Shown here piece by piece: positions 34,393-45,875 of a DNA stretch of 64,000 bases. The stretch spans positions 1 through 64,000 of the forward strand of contig JAYMGJ010000377.1 in NCBI GenBank assembly GCA_037178675.1. Reading direction: 5' to 3'. Numbering within the stretch: position 1 is the first letter of the stretch; every line of letters begins with the position of its first letter. The notes beneath the pieces were generated by a model, which was given only the letters and a program-made list of their open reading frames with translations, did no database searches and was not told the origin of the DNA. Origin of the DNA: Scleroderma bovista. Taxonomy: Eukaryota > Basidiomycota > Agaricomycetes > Boletales > Sclerodermataceae. Both the position numbers and the translations under genes were made by a program.

Positions 34393-36253
34393 ATGCAGGC
34401 CCCTCCTCCACCTCCATCATCTCATTCGAACCATGGATCATTCCGCGGATCCTATTTTTCGGATACCACGACGACGACTACTGATTTCGAGAGGTGCAAA
34501 CAAAAATCAGTCACAGGTCCCGAATTCTATGACCGCTCGCTCCTTTCGAGGCGAGTGGCCTTTTGTGGCCTCTTCGTCTCTTTAGCATTCAGCATTGCCT
34601 GCATCATAGGCAGTGTTGAGATCTTCCTTTCCAAGAATGCGATTTCGGCTGGCGTCATCGTCGTTCCGCTCAACCGCTGGTGGCAGCGCGAGTCCGTCAG
34701 TCTCTGTCTCAATCTGCTCGTGGCCACCTGCACAGAGGCAACGGGTTTTGTGCATAACATCGCCCTTAGATCTGCGCTCGCGTCTCAGCGCCGGTTAAGA
34801 TTCAACACGAACCTGAGACTGCTCAGTGCAGCAACGGGTATTTTGAATCCGAACGGGACGTTTTGCAATTGCTTGATGGCATTGCTGTTAATCGTGTCGT
34901 ACAGTTCAAGCATCTTGGTCACACTAGCTGTCAACATGTACCCCCAAAATAACGAACAAGACGATGCCGCTGCTCCAAGCTTGGAGATTTGCATGAGCGA
35001 TGTGCCGTTGCTCGTGCTGGGTGTATCGCTCCTGCTGCAAACAATTATTGCATTTGTAGGGATGGTCTCCACGGATATCCTGACGTGGAGTTCGTCGCCA
35101 TTCGACATCACTGCTGCCCTCGTGCACCACGCGCAAGTCATCCCTGTACCAGGACGCTCTATGCGAGGTGTTAAAGACGCTGATCGTCAGGGGCCCACCA
35201 CCCCAGGCGTAGTACAACCCTCCGCGTGGTCTGCCCACTCGAGTGTGCGCAAAGTAATTATCACACTCTGGGCTCTCGTAGTGGCCTGCCTTTCCTGGGG
35301 ACTCATCGTGTCCCTCGTAAGCGCTGGAAGCATTCCTGAAGCGCTCAATTCTTGGTCTTTCTTCCCAAAAGCCGAGTCCTACGTGAAAGCATACACGATC
35401 CCGCTCCCCGGCAGGGTCGCGTGGTTCTACTGGGTGGTTTATTACCTGAACATGGGGGTCATACAGGGTCCCATGACTCTTGCGCTGCATTGTACAGAGC
35501 TGGTAGCGAACGTCATTAGAGATGAGAAAGTGTGGAGGTGCGCAACAAAGAAGAAGGGCGCCAAGGTGGCGACACACCCACTTGCACCAGTATTTGGGAG
35601 CTGGTTGAATGTAGTCCTGTTATGTGCGAAGCCTGTATTTCGTGAGCATTTTTTATCTGTGGGGATGGGAATGGTCTGGCTGTGGTTGTGCATGGATACT
35701 TACGAGGTGCACGGTTTATAGACTGGATGCTTGGGCTGGCAATAAGTCTATCGGGCACAGCAACGGGTGGGTTCCTGAAGGCCATTTCAGTCAGCATGTT
35801 CCCCGTCCAGGTACGTCGTCACCATGCCGGTCTCGTAACAACCCATCCATCTTTTGTGTGTTTTGGTACATCACAGATTCTTAACCTTGCGGCGGTTCTC
35901 TTCGTCTTCTCACTCACCTTTACGTTTGTCGCGTATTATTGGCCTCATGGCCCCCAGCCAGCAGCATACGGTCATATCCAGACGCTTGCGAACCTGATCG
36001 ATGAATGGGCACCTGTGATGTGGTGGGGGGATAAGCCCGTCCCCAGCTGGTCGCAGTTCCGACGCGCTGGTAAGTAATCATTGTTTCTTGTTGTGTTGTC
36101 ATGGCTCTTGGCTATTGGGTCTAAAGGACCTTTACTGAGTATCAGGATGTATCAATGATTGCTTTTCGGCCATGTACTAATCGCATTTCCCCGACAACAG
36201 GTACAAGTGATTCTCCACTTCCACCAGTGAAGATGGACGCGTTATACGAATGA
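34393..36253 (+). CDS. Multi-pass membrane protein, array copy 2, intact
   Basis: The start is ATG 34393 (MQAPPPPPSSHSNHGSFRGS). The first exon runs to a GTGAGC donor near 35642 and three short exons follow, ending MDALYE and TGA at 36251-36253. The product is about 525 residues. It shows the family blocks FYDRSLLSRRVAFCGLFVSL, ATGFVHNIALRSALASQ, LRFNTNLRLLSAATG, TWSSSPFDITAALVHHAQV, SAHSSVRKVIITLWALVVAC and ELVANVIRDEKVWRCATKKK. These are followed by APVFGSWLNVVLLC, GPQPAAYGHIQTLANLIDEW and APVMWWGDK. I count eight or nine hydrophobic spans. The GHxQTLANLxDEWxPVMWWG tail is the most conserved part and recurs in all three copies. The family is common in Agaricomycetes and uncharacterised. No transporter or receptor signature is visible to me. 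This is the only copy without a lesion. Confidence 0.8.
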
Positions 36254-37309
36254 TACGGAACTGTATACTAAAATTAGGGGCATGGGGGGAACCTTGATGG
36301 GCCTTTGGGCGTTGAAGGCCTGCTTTGTTTCGACCAGGGCGCCAGGACTTTCAAACACGCAGGGCTGTTCGAGGGGGCACCATTGAATATAGGTATCTAT
36401 ATGCAGTTGGCGCTGTCCCTGCAGTTTGTCTCTGCAGGATCGAGTTGGCATCGCCGGTAAGGCACTGCATACACACATACTTATACCCGTCCACCTATTT
36501 ATAATCCGTTAATGATCCACTCATTGACATCCTTCATTTTTTGGACATCACTGTTGTGTAGCTAGCTGTTTTAGGTTCAAGTCTGCAATACGTATCATTC
36601 GACAGAGGCCACAAGCCACCTTGCTATTGTCTGACACTGGCGCGTGACACCGCTGCCTGGTGGATTGTTGGGCTGTGCACTTGTAAGTTTCCTGCCGTCT
36701 CACAGCACCTGATCGAGCGAGAGGAAAAGGGTCTGTATTCCCCGTCTCTACCATCAGAGTGGTCATCAATTGCACACAGGGTACTAGGAGATCATTGTCA
36801 GTGGTAACTATAGTTGGTCTGCGGAGGATGCCGAAGGACCGGAACACTTCAACTTCAGTGCCCATTCTACTACGTACCAGAGCCAAGCCGTGGCAGGCAC
36901 CTTGTTTGCGTGCATGCCCATAGGTATATCTCTAAAACTGACCAGCTTGTGAGGATATGCCAATACGAATGCTCACCTTAATAGAGAGCTGGTACACTTG
37001 TGAAGCGGTCTCCGAACTACAGCTTTTTCCCGGAGCTTTTTTACAGGCAATTTGTCGAGTACTAAAGGTGCGCAAATCAGGCTTGAATCGGACCCCTTTT
37101 GATTTAGCTTTGTAGTGCCACATAAACCGCGTCTCTGTCCAACCACTGGTGAGTATCGAAAAACTCAGCAAGTGCATAGCATAATTCAACGCTTTTGCTG
37201 ATACTACGTCCTATAGCTGCGCGCATGCGCGCCCATTTGATACAGGTACATTTGATGATTATCGTGCCTGTTGGCCAACTCGCGATCCCTATTGCAATGC
37301 AGATACCAT
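36254..37309. other. Spacer between array copies 2 and 3
   Basis: The first about 320 bases (36254-36575) recur downstream of copy 3 (about 38760-39090). Minus-strand frames at 36548-36886 and 36932-37189 have no recognisable motif. Confidence 0.5.
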
Positions 37310-38759
37310 GGCTACGACAGCCGATTTCTGCAACCGAAAGCAGTGGCAGGTCCTGGATTTTATGACCGCACGTACCTCTCGACTGTGGCATTCTCTGTCT
37401 CAATGTGCTCATAGACGCCTGCAACAGATTTTGTGCATGATTTGCCCTGATTTAGATTCAACACGAACCTGAGACTGCTCAGCGCAGAAACGGGTCGTTG
37501 TGCAATTGCTTGATGTCATTGCTGTTGATCGTCGTGTCGTACAGTTCAAGTATCCTGATCACACTCGTACCCTCGAAATAACGAGCAGGGGGATTCCAAC
37601 CCGCTTAACCTGGGGATCTGCACGAGTGATGCCATTACACATGCTAGTAGGTGTATCGCTCTTGCTACTGTTTTTGCAGAGTCCAACCTCATTCGACAGT
37701 ACCGCTGCCCTCGTGTGCAATGCCCAAGTCATTCCTGTGTCAGGACGGAGCATATGAGGTGTTAAGGAGCCATTGGTCGACACGGTGCCACAGCCCCAGG
37801 CGTAGTAAGTACAACCGCCCACATAGTGACTCTGCCTATTCGAGTGTGCGCAAATTAATCATCGCACTTTGGGCTGCCGTAATCGCCCGCCTCTCCTGGA
37901 CACTCATCATGCTCTTGTAGGCACCGGGAACATCCATAATGGGCTCGATTCTTGGTCCTTTTCCAGAAGTACAATTCTACAGGAAAGCATGCACGATCCC
38001 GCTTCCAGGCAAGATTTACTGGGTAGCTTATTGAACGTGGGGGTCATACAGGACCCCATGATGCAAGTTGCGTTACATTGTACGGGGCTTGTGCCAGTGA
38101 GTGTCATTAGAGACGAGAAAGTGTAGAGGTGCGTAACAAAGAAGGCGCCAAGGTGGCGACCTACTACCCACTTGCACCAGTCTTCTGCAGCTGGCTGAAT
38201 GTATTATGCGTATTTCGTGAGCATTTTTTTCCCTTTTTTATCTGTGGGGATGGGAATAGTCTGGCTGTGAGTATGCATAAATGTTTACGAGGTGTTGATG
38301 ACTTATAGACTGGATGCTCGGGTTGAAGTCTAACAGGTACGGGGAGGGGCGGGTCCCTGAGTGCCATCTCCATCAGCATGCTCCTGCCTAGGTACTACTA
38401 TGTCCTCACCCTACATCACACTGATCTTGTAATATCCTATCCACTTGTCGCGCATTTCGGCATATTTCAGATTCTCGATCTTGCTTACCTTTGGCGCAAA
38501 CTTGGCCCCCAGCCAGCAGCGTCGGTCATGTCCAGACGCTTGCCAATCTGTCGCAGTTCCGACACGCTGGTAAGGAATCATGAGTCGACTCCTGTTCTCG
38601 TTGCCAAGGCTCCTGGCTTTTAGGTTCTTTGGACCTTTACTGGGGACGTTGATCTAATAGCGATGAGACCATGTACTGATCACTCTTCCACGTCTACCTG
38701 AAACAGGTACCATTGGTTCCCCGCTCCCACCGCCGGTGGTGGATGCGTTATACAAATGA
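37310..38759 (+). pseudogene. Multi-pass membrane protein, array copy 3, decayed
   Basis: Pieces of the family follow in the right order but in changing frames. There is GFYDRTYLS near 37345, RFNTNLRLLSAETG near 37450, and the SSILITL-like and SFDSTAALVCNAQVIPV segments near 37540-37740. A Ser-Val-Arg-Lys membrane segment lies near 37850, LALHCTGL-like and VIRDEKV sequence near 38075-38125, and GPQPAASVMSRRLP near 38510. The last exon ends VVDALYK with TGA at 38757-38759. The N-terminal Ser-rich head is missing, about 130 bp between FYDR and the second span is deleted, and many small indels and stops are present. It is closest to copy 2 (the VDALYK ending and shared 3' flank), so it derives from a copy 2-like ancestor. 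Confidence 0.85.
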
Positions 38760-38784
38760 TCCGACTGTGAAGGAAACGGTATAC

Positions 38785-39090
38785 ACATTAGAGGAATGTC
38801 TGTAATTTTGATGGGTGAGAAGGGCCTGCTTTGTTCCGACCAGGGCAGGACTTTCAAAATCAAAAATGCGAGGCTGTTCAAGGGGCGAAGAGGTCGGTGG
38901 TGTCTATATGCAGATGGTATCGCAGGACTGACCCTGTCCTGTAGGATAGACTCGAGTTGGCATTACTGGTGAGGCACTGCATTCTTATTAATTAACATAC
39001 ATAGTATGCACCGATATCCGTTGATGATTCACTCATGTGACATGATCTATCAATTTTTGGACATCACTGTCGTGCAGGTAGCGTTTTAGG
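38785..39090. repeat. Duplicated 3' flank of array copies 2 and 3
   Basis: GGCCTGCTTTGTT(T/C)CGACCAGGGC at about 36327 and 38823, and TTTTTGGACATCACTGT at about 36537 and 39054, occur in the same order and similar spacing behind copies 2 and 3. This shows that the duplicated segment extended roughly 330 bp past the stop codon. Confidence 0.75.
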
Positions 39091-41480
39091 AGATGCAGAT
39101 TCTGCCTCTTATGTCTTACAGTGGCTTGATACACATGCTTGACCATTGTAACAATGAACTGAGTGGTAAGTGTGCATTTGAACTCGTCGGATCTTGGAGC
39201 GCACGGAGGATAGAGACAGATAAACGAAAACGTAGTCTCCTTTGCCGAACTGCCGTCGGCCAATGATAAACATTTGTGCCGCAATCTCACAAAGTATGAC
39301 CACCAAGCATCAATAGCTCATGGAATACATGTGATGTACTGATACTAATAGCACTGCTTGACACCACCGCCTCGTCTCTCGACTCTGACGTGATCATCAA
39401 ACCCTTCCGACCGCATTTCGAGCGCACCTGTGCTAATATTATGTTACAGATACTACGGTCTGTCTGTTTTGAACTTCTCTGGGCGAGACTCGAGGCGGGG
39501 GCCGTACGCGCTTCGCCCTAGAATGACGTAGGAGCGCTATGTGGCGACTGGCAAAGCATATACCTCATCGTGGAGCCGTGCCCATATCTCGCGAGGCGTG
39601 ATGGAGTACGCCACTACCATGAATTCTCGGAACTATTCTGCCACACTGCATGCAAGTTCATACCCTCTGCTGACACTATTGTACGTTTGACCATGACGTA
39701 TGTACGGACACTTTGTATTGAACGAGGGCCATTCAAGTGACAGCGTTCCATGGGCTAGGTTCAGTTACCATGTTTACCATCACAGTAATCAGAATAATTT
39801 TTTCAGCGTGCTAGGGTCGATGAGCAGGCGTCGACGTCGAACTTGAGAAGTGCGGGCGCGGAGGCAGTTGAGCTACAGAGTACAAGTAAGTGCTGTATAA
39901 TATGTCGAAGTGGCTGATACAGTGGGCTTTCGGAGTCCGAGGAGTTTCCGCGGAGCCAGCATTGAGCGTAATTGGTGGACGAGTTCGAGCAGTATCAACG
40001 GCCACCGGCCACCATTTGCCATTCTTCCGTCGAGTCAGGTTATAGTGCCAGTTAGCTGAGATACATACATGATGTCTATAGGGTGTGTATACTCAAGGCT
40101 GTCGGATCTCCGAGGAGTTTGGTGATTTCCCCGAAGTGGGAAGACCGAGACCGTGTTGAAGGAAGGACGGTGGGCCATCCAACGAATATGTAACATTAAG
40201 CTTCACGCCACGCTAGAGAGCTCGTACGGTTGATTGATTTAGCACACGGCTTCGCGAAGAAGGGGCACGCTATGCATTCGCAAGATGCACTGGGGCGCTG
40301 ATAGTGGCGCTGAACGGGCGGTGGCGACATGGATAAGAAGAACATTAAAACGGAGGTCGAATTTTGCGCAAGCTATATGGCGAAAGTGGCAATTGAAGGT
40401 CCACATAGCAGAGGCGGGGACAAAGGTGTGGTGAGCGCCCTCTCTTAAATACAGATACAGAGTGTTGGGGCGATCGCTGGGTCTCGGGGAACATCTAAAA
40501 ATGGGACTGGTGTCGTCAAGACGAAAGCAAGGGAAGAGAAACGAAGCTGGATATTCGTCACACCGGATGCAGGGTGCTGCGTGGCAAATCTATATTCAAA
40601 ACAGGTGTTTGACCCAGTAGGTGTTCGCGTCTTCTATGTGGCAACGACAGAAGGGGAGGATGGCGGCGACATACCCCGTTGGGATATCCGAGAATTTTCC
40701 TGTTGTGAATTGTTGAGCGGTAAGAGACCTGAGGTGCTGCGGCCAAGTTGTCGGGTGGGTGGGGTTGAGGCGGGTATAATGGGATAAGCGTATTTTCCAG
40801 CAAGTGTCGAAGGTGCGGCAGAAAGAGGAGGGTGAGGAAGAGGGTCTCTAGTTAAATGGAAGGCAAATTCTTGACTATGTCGGGGAGCGACGGAACAGAA
40901 TACAGAAGTCGGGGCTTGTCACGCGACGGTCGCATGGCCATCCTCGGGCCATTGTAAGGACATTCATGGTGGTGAGCTGGCAAGGCAGGTGCTCGGCTGA
41001 GCGAGATGATCGATTGTCGTTGGGTGTTTGATGTCAGCTATCGTCTGATGGTTTTCGTCTTGACTGGAGGACCCCGCGACAATCGGCGGAAACATGCCAG
41101 CGGAGTCGAGAACCGCCGGGTCGAGCGAAAGTTGCGGATGCTGTCTGCCCGAATTGCCTATTTTGGCAATCAAGGTAGTCGCCCGTTATGGTGCCCACCA
41201 CCGGGGTGTGCGACGAGCCCAGCAGCGAGTGTCGTGTCCGCAGTGCTGCATTCCAGACTCGCTGCGGAGAGAGCTGAGGGGATCGAAGCACTTGCAATTG
41301 GCAAATGCCGCAGAATGTCGTCGATCGCTGATCGCCGAGGACAAAAAACCTCCGTGCCTGTGGGAGAGGGACTATTGCCTAATTTGGCATTCCATGCAAC
41401 GTTGTCTTCTCCTCGGCAGACATGCCAGAACGCCAGACCCGCAAAACACTCCTCCTTCCTCCCTCCCTCTCCTCGACGCC
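39091..41480. other. Long intergenic region before the Zn(II)2Cys6 gene
   Basis: No gene is supported over about 2.4 kb. Open frames after 41000 on both strands overlap the CT-rich leader of the transcription factor gene and look incidental. The 40 bases before 41481 are almost pure pyrimidine on the plus strand (TCCTTCCTCCCTCCCTCTCC), as often found just before transcription or translation starts in filamentous fungi. Confidence 0.5.
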
Positions 41481-44400
41481 ATGCCAGACGACCAGCCCAG
41501 CCCACTCCCCTCGTCCTCTGCCACAGCCATCTCCCGCCAGAAGCAGCAGCGACCATCCTCATCCAACATCCGCTCAAGGACATCTCCCCCGCCGAGCGAA
41601 CAGGACGCCCGCCCGCCCACAAAACGGGCGAGGAAAGCCATCAACTGTGAGCCATGTAGAAACAGCAAGCTCAAGTGCGACAGGTCAGACCTCCCTTGGC
41701 TTCCTTCCCCGCCGTAGTTCACCCCATCCCCCTCCAGAAACCGACCCTGCTCTAGCTGTGTCCTGAGAGGTACATTGTTCCCGTCCTATTCTTGCATCCC
41801 TCTTGCTTGACCTTTTCGAGGCACAATCGCACTTTGCTACCAAGATGCCAGGGCTCATGAGGCCGGAATACACCAGCGAAACGACGACCCGTATGCCCCT
41901 CATACCCTCGCCCCCTCTGCACTTACTTTTGACCCCTCTCTAGAAACTCCAGTAAAGTCGACCCCATGCAAGAAATCGTTCGACTAAAGCACTCCGTCTC
42001 GCTTCTGGAGACATACATCATCGCAAATCACCGTCCAGGAGCCACTTCACTGCCCCCCCATCTCAAGCGCACCCTCGACCACCCCTCCAACCCCATATCT
42101 CCAAAGAAAGAGCCCATAGATGGCGATAGCTCAGACAAGGACAACCCTCCCGGCATGTTGGGCAGCCACGGTCATCATGGTTTCTACGCCGGCCCAACTG
42201 CCGCGGTCACCCATCTTGCTCTGGTATTCCCCCTCTCGTGCCATCCCTCTTTTGTCTGCTCACTTCCCCTCTCCAGAACGATACAAACAGGAATTCTGCA
42301 GAAGGTGACAGACATCCAAGCCAGGATGACACCACCACAGACGAATTCATGACCTCTATCGAATACGACAAGGACCTCATCGACCTCCTTCCCCCGCTCC
42401 CAACCATCGACGAACTGGTCACCTACTACTTTGAGTACTGCAACTGGATATACAGGCATGTAAACCGTCCTGCCTTTTCGTCCGCCTGGGAACGCTTCAA
42501 GTCCGGCACATCCGCAGACCGTATCACCCTCGCCACCGTATGCAACATCATAGCAGTTGCAGTGCACTACCTCCCTCCAAATCACCCCCTCGTGTCCGAT
42601 CTCGGTGAAACACACGAGGAAATGGGTCGACGGTTTTACGAGGTCATGCGCACTGCACTTACCCGCCACCGTGCGGAGTGCAAAACATACAGTCTCGAAC
42701 TCGTCGAGTGCTTACTCATCCGTTGTCACTACCTCACCCTCAGCAAGACGGACAGCGAGGAAATATGGACCGTCCGCGGCGAACTCATCAGCATCGGCAC
42801 CGCCATGGGTCTCCATCGTGATCCCCTCAAATGGCGCATGACCAAAGAGCTCGCAGAGAGACGCAGGTGGGCATGGTGGCATATCATCCTGCTAGAAAGG
42901 TCAGTACTAGCCATCCATATCACACTAGTGCTCGAGCTCACTTCCATGCAGATGGCAGGCATTTATGTTCGGCAGGCCCATTGCAATCGCATCCCACCAT
43001 TTCGACACCCAGCTTCCCTCAGCAAGCGATCCTGTTCTATACCCCGCCGAACCACGCGTATATCTCCCAAACCTTGCACTCTTCCGGCTTGCGTACATCC
43101 TCGGCGACATCATGGATAGCGCAGTATCGCTGCGGCCCGTGCCCTATGACATCGTACAGGCCAACGACCGCTCCCTCACACAGTGGATGGAGTCCCTCCC
43201 CTCAGAACTCAATCTAGACGAGTTCAGAGTAGCACGGAGCCTAGCGAGTCCTGACGCCACCATCCGTCGCCTCGGTGTCCAGAGCGTCATCATCCGCACG
43301 AGTTATTACCATATCCGTTTCACCCTCCACCGTCCGTACGCTACTGCACCCTCTGCCAGCCCAAAAACACCCAAAGATGGCGACAGGGAATCACCATCCG
43401 CAACAGGGGCCTCCTCGAGTGGAGGGTCCAAAGATAACAAAGACCCCAAGGCTGCCAACTCGCTTGATATTGCCGTTGGGTCCGCGGACAAGCTTATCAC
43501 TCTGGTCGGCCAAGCTCGTCCTGACTTCCTCGCGAACGCATCGCTGGCAGTCCCGGGCCACATGAACTGGGGCCCGTTCCACGTATTCAGCGCCTCCATG
43601 TTCTTCTCCTTCCAGTTGATCGCCAACCCAGACCAGCCCGGTGCGTCGCTCTTCCGCGCAAATATCCAGAAGGCGCTCTCGACGCTCAGTTTGAGCCGCG
43701 GTACGCAAGTCGCTGACAAGGCGCTCGATATCTTGCATGCACTCGCGCCACTGTACTCGCAGGACTTTGCCAACGAAGATGAAGCAGAGCGCGAGCGGCA
43801 AAAAAGCCGCGTGCTGAGTTTAGTCAAGACGCTTGCGTTCCCTTATCATGATTCCCCCAAGTTCCCCCGTTCGCACGCAGTCGACTCGCCCAATGCGATG
43901 GGGAGTGGGAACAGTAGCTCGCCAGGGACAGGGCATTCTGCGAGCCCACAGGGATACCAACAGCGCAGCTCTGTGGACTTTGGCATAACCCCCAATGTCG
44001 GTATCGCTGGCAACCCGAAAGGGCTCGGACCCGCGGGGTCAGCTACGCCCTCGTCACTTGGCACGTACGCTCCAGAGTCCTCTGTGACACCGTCGCAGTC
44101 CATGCAGGGGATGGTGTCGCCGCCCATCCCGTACGGGATGCATTCCCAGTCCCAGATGTATGCAGACCCGCCGTCTTCCCGCTCTGTGCACCCGGGCCAC
44201 GGAGCGTCAGGTCCTGCGAGCGCTGGCGCCGTGTCTGTTTCAACATACTCGGATACGCGTACGGGTGCGAGTGGGTGTAATGGTGCTGGTGCGAGCAGCA
44301 CGCCGTATGTGGATACTTATAGTGCACGTGCTGCCACACATCCGCCGCCCCCGTACGACCCGTCGCCGACGCGACACTATGCAGATCCGGTCCGCCAGCC

Positions 44401-44623
44401 GTACGGCAGCGACCCTGGTCATCACGACGGAAGTGGTGGGAGCGGGAGTGGGAGATACGGCGTTCCAGGAAGCGGTGGTGGGTATGGTGGTGCGGGAGGT
44501 CCAGGAGGCGGGGGGGTATACCATACGAGCATGGAGAGCGAGACGATGTGGGGACCCACGGTGAGCCAGGCGGAGTGGGTGAACTTCCTGCATGCGATGC
44601 GTGGGCCGCCAGGAGGGAGGTAA
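41481..44623 (+). CDS. Zn(II)2Cys6 transcription factor with fungal-specific regulatory domain
   Basis: The start is ATG 41481 (MPDDQPSPLPSSSATAISRQ). A basic stretch KRARKAINCEPCRNSKLKC is followed, across an intron, by DRNRPCSSCVLRGTIALCY. The six Cys (C-X2-C-X6-C-X5-C-X2-C-X8-C) of the binuclear zinc cluster are complete and split by two introns. A short coiled-coil linker MQEIVRLKHSVSLLETYI follows. The fungal_trans middle homology region contains LPPLPTIDELVTYYFEYCNW, VECLLIRCHYLTL, ISIGTAMGLHRDPLKWRM and RRRWAWWHIILLERWQAFMF, with GRPIAIASHHFDTQLP. The C-terminus is Ser/Pro-rich and ends in a Gly-rich stretch before PTVSQAEWVNFLHAMRG. The last joins around 42900-42955 are in phase. The product is about 900 residues and nuclear. 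The target genes are unknown, and no catabolic cluster surrounds it. Confidence 0.9.
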
Positions 44624-45506
44624 TGTGGGTTATTCCAGAGGGTGAGATGTAGCGGAGGAGTGGGGGAGGAATATATCAATATATCGAGTGGGTTGATACC
44701 CACTCGCAGCCGACCGATTGACCCACAGTGTTCCATCGATGTGTCTGCTGGTATGCGGCGGGGAGTCAGACCGCTCATCTATTCTATTTTGGTTTATGGG
44801 CTTGGAGGTGATATATGTATGTCTGCTGCCAGTTGTGTTTTCCTATTTCCCGTACGTACAAACTTCCTATGTATGCCTCTCGCCACTTCATTGCGTTGTC
44901 TGTACATAATTTTTTGTCACTCGCATCGTACGACAGACACTATCCGCATATACACACCACAAGGTTGGAATGTGCGAACTACATAATGCATATCAATGGA
45001 ACCTGTGAAAGTATATATGCATGCATGAGATGTATGCCACAGTGCAAGGGCCCGACTCGGGTCACAGAAAATTTCATGCATTACCTATTTTATGCATCCT
45101 TGTGCAATGCATTTTTCCATAGCCAACTGCTGTCTTGTTTCCCCCTCGGCATGGTCACTTTCCAAATGGGGTTCCTCGGGGGATATGTTGGAAAGCCCTA
45201 TCGCCTATGACAGTGTAAACCCTCCAGCTATTCAGCTCAGACTCACCGAAATCACCTTGATTTCCAGTGGGCTAATAGTATATTTTTCGCCTTCCCATCG
45301 GCGCGCAAGGTGGAAAACGGCATTATCAACACGCAGTTCCACATGACATCTACACACCCTATGGTGGCCATGGAATCTCGATTGACGAGATAGGGTGGAA
45401 ACATTTCCGCCCTATTTCACAAATCAAGTTCAGTAAAAGTGACTAAGCAGGAGGCTAAATGCACCTTGCAGCGAATAATAATGCTCGAATAGGATTGAGC
45501 GCCTGA
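44624..45506. other. Region with no supported gene
   Basis: Downstream of the transcription factor stop. Open frames are short and without motifs. Confidence 0.45.
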
Positions 45507-45875
45507 TCAATATTGAGGCTTCCATTCGTTATTGGTCTTCTTCACTAAAATGTTGTCGGAGTGATCTAGCGCAGTGTGTACAAGCACAGCCCGAGCGTGA
45601 AGCTTGTGAAGGACTACATACGCTTCGCTCGCTGCGTGTCCAGGAACAGAATTACCGTGGCATGCATGGATCCAGCATGTCGACAGTGTGGCGTCGATAG
45701 AGCTTTGAAATTTCAGAGTCAATTTTGAGTTCAGTTTCAGAAGACGAGATATGTGTGACTGGTCCCTAGATTGAGTGGCGATGCCGTGTCTTCGTAGGCT
45801 CGTGGGCGGCGTGACGACCCTGTCGGGACAACGTCGTTCGGCAGCGAAGGAGTGGAGTCCAATAGGCTGTGTCAT
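45507..45875 (-). pseudogene. Possible remnant of a protein kinase C-terminal lobe
   Basis: The minus-strand frame contains EAYVVLHKLHARAVLVHTAL followed by DHSDNILVKK. This resembles the catalytic-loop region of small mushroom kinases (L..LH..GV.HGDL...NILV), but the HGD/HRD motif is replaced by VHT. Only about 120 codons remain and no N-lobe is visible nearby. The similarity is by eye and weak. The frame at 45876-46304 directly upstream may or may not belong to it. Confidence 0.25.

Noticed and set aside
34924..35577. 217-codon minus-strand frame
   Set aside because: It lies antisense to the conserved membrane-protein copy 2 and has no family features.
41170..41622. 150-codon minus-strand frame upstream of the Zn(II)2Cys6 gene
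   Set aside because: It is antisense to the CT-rich leader and N-terminus of the transcription factor; its composition follows from that.
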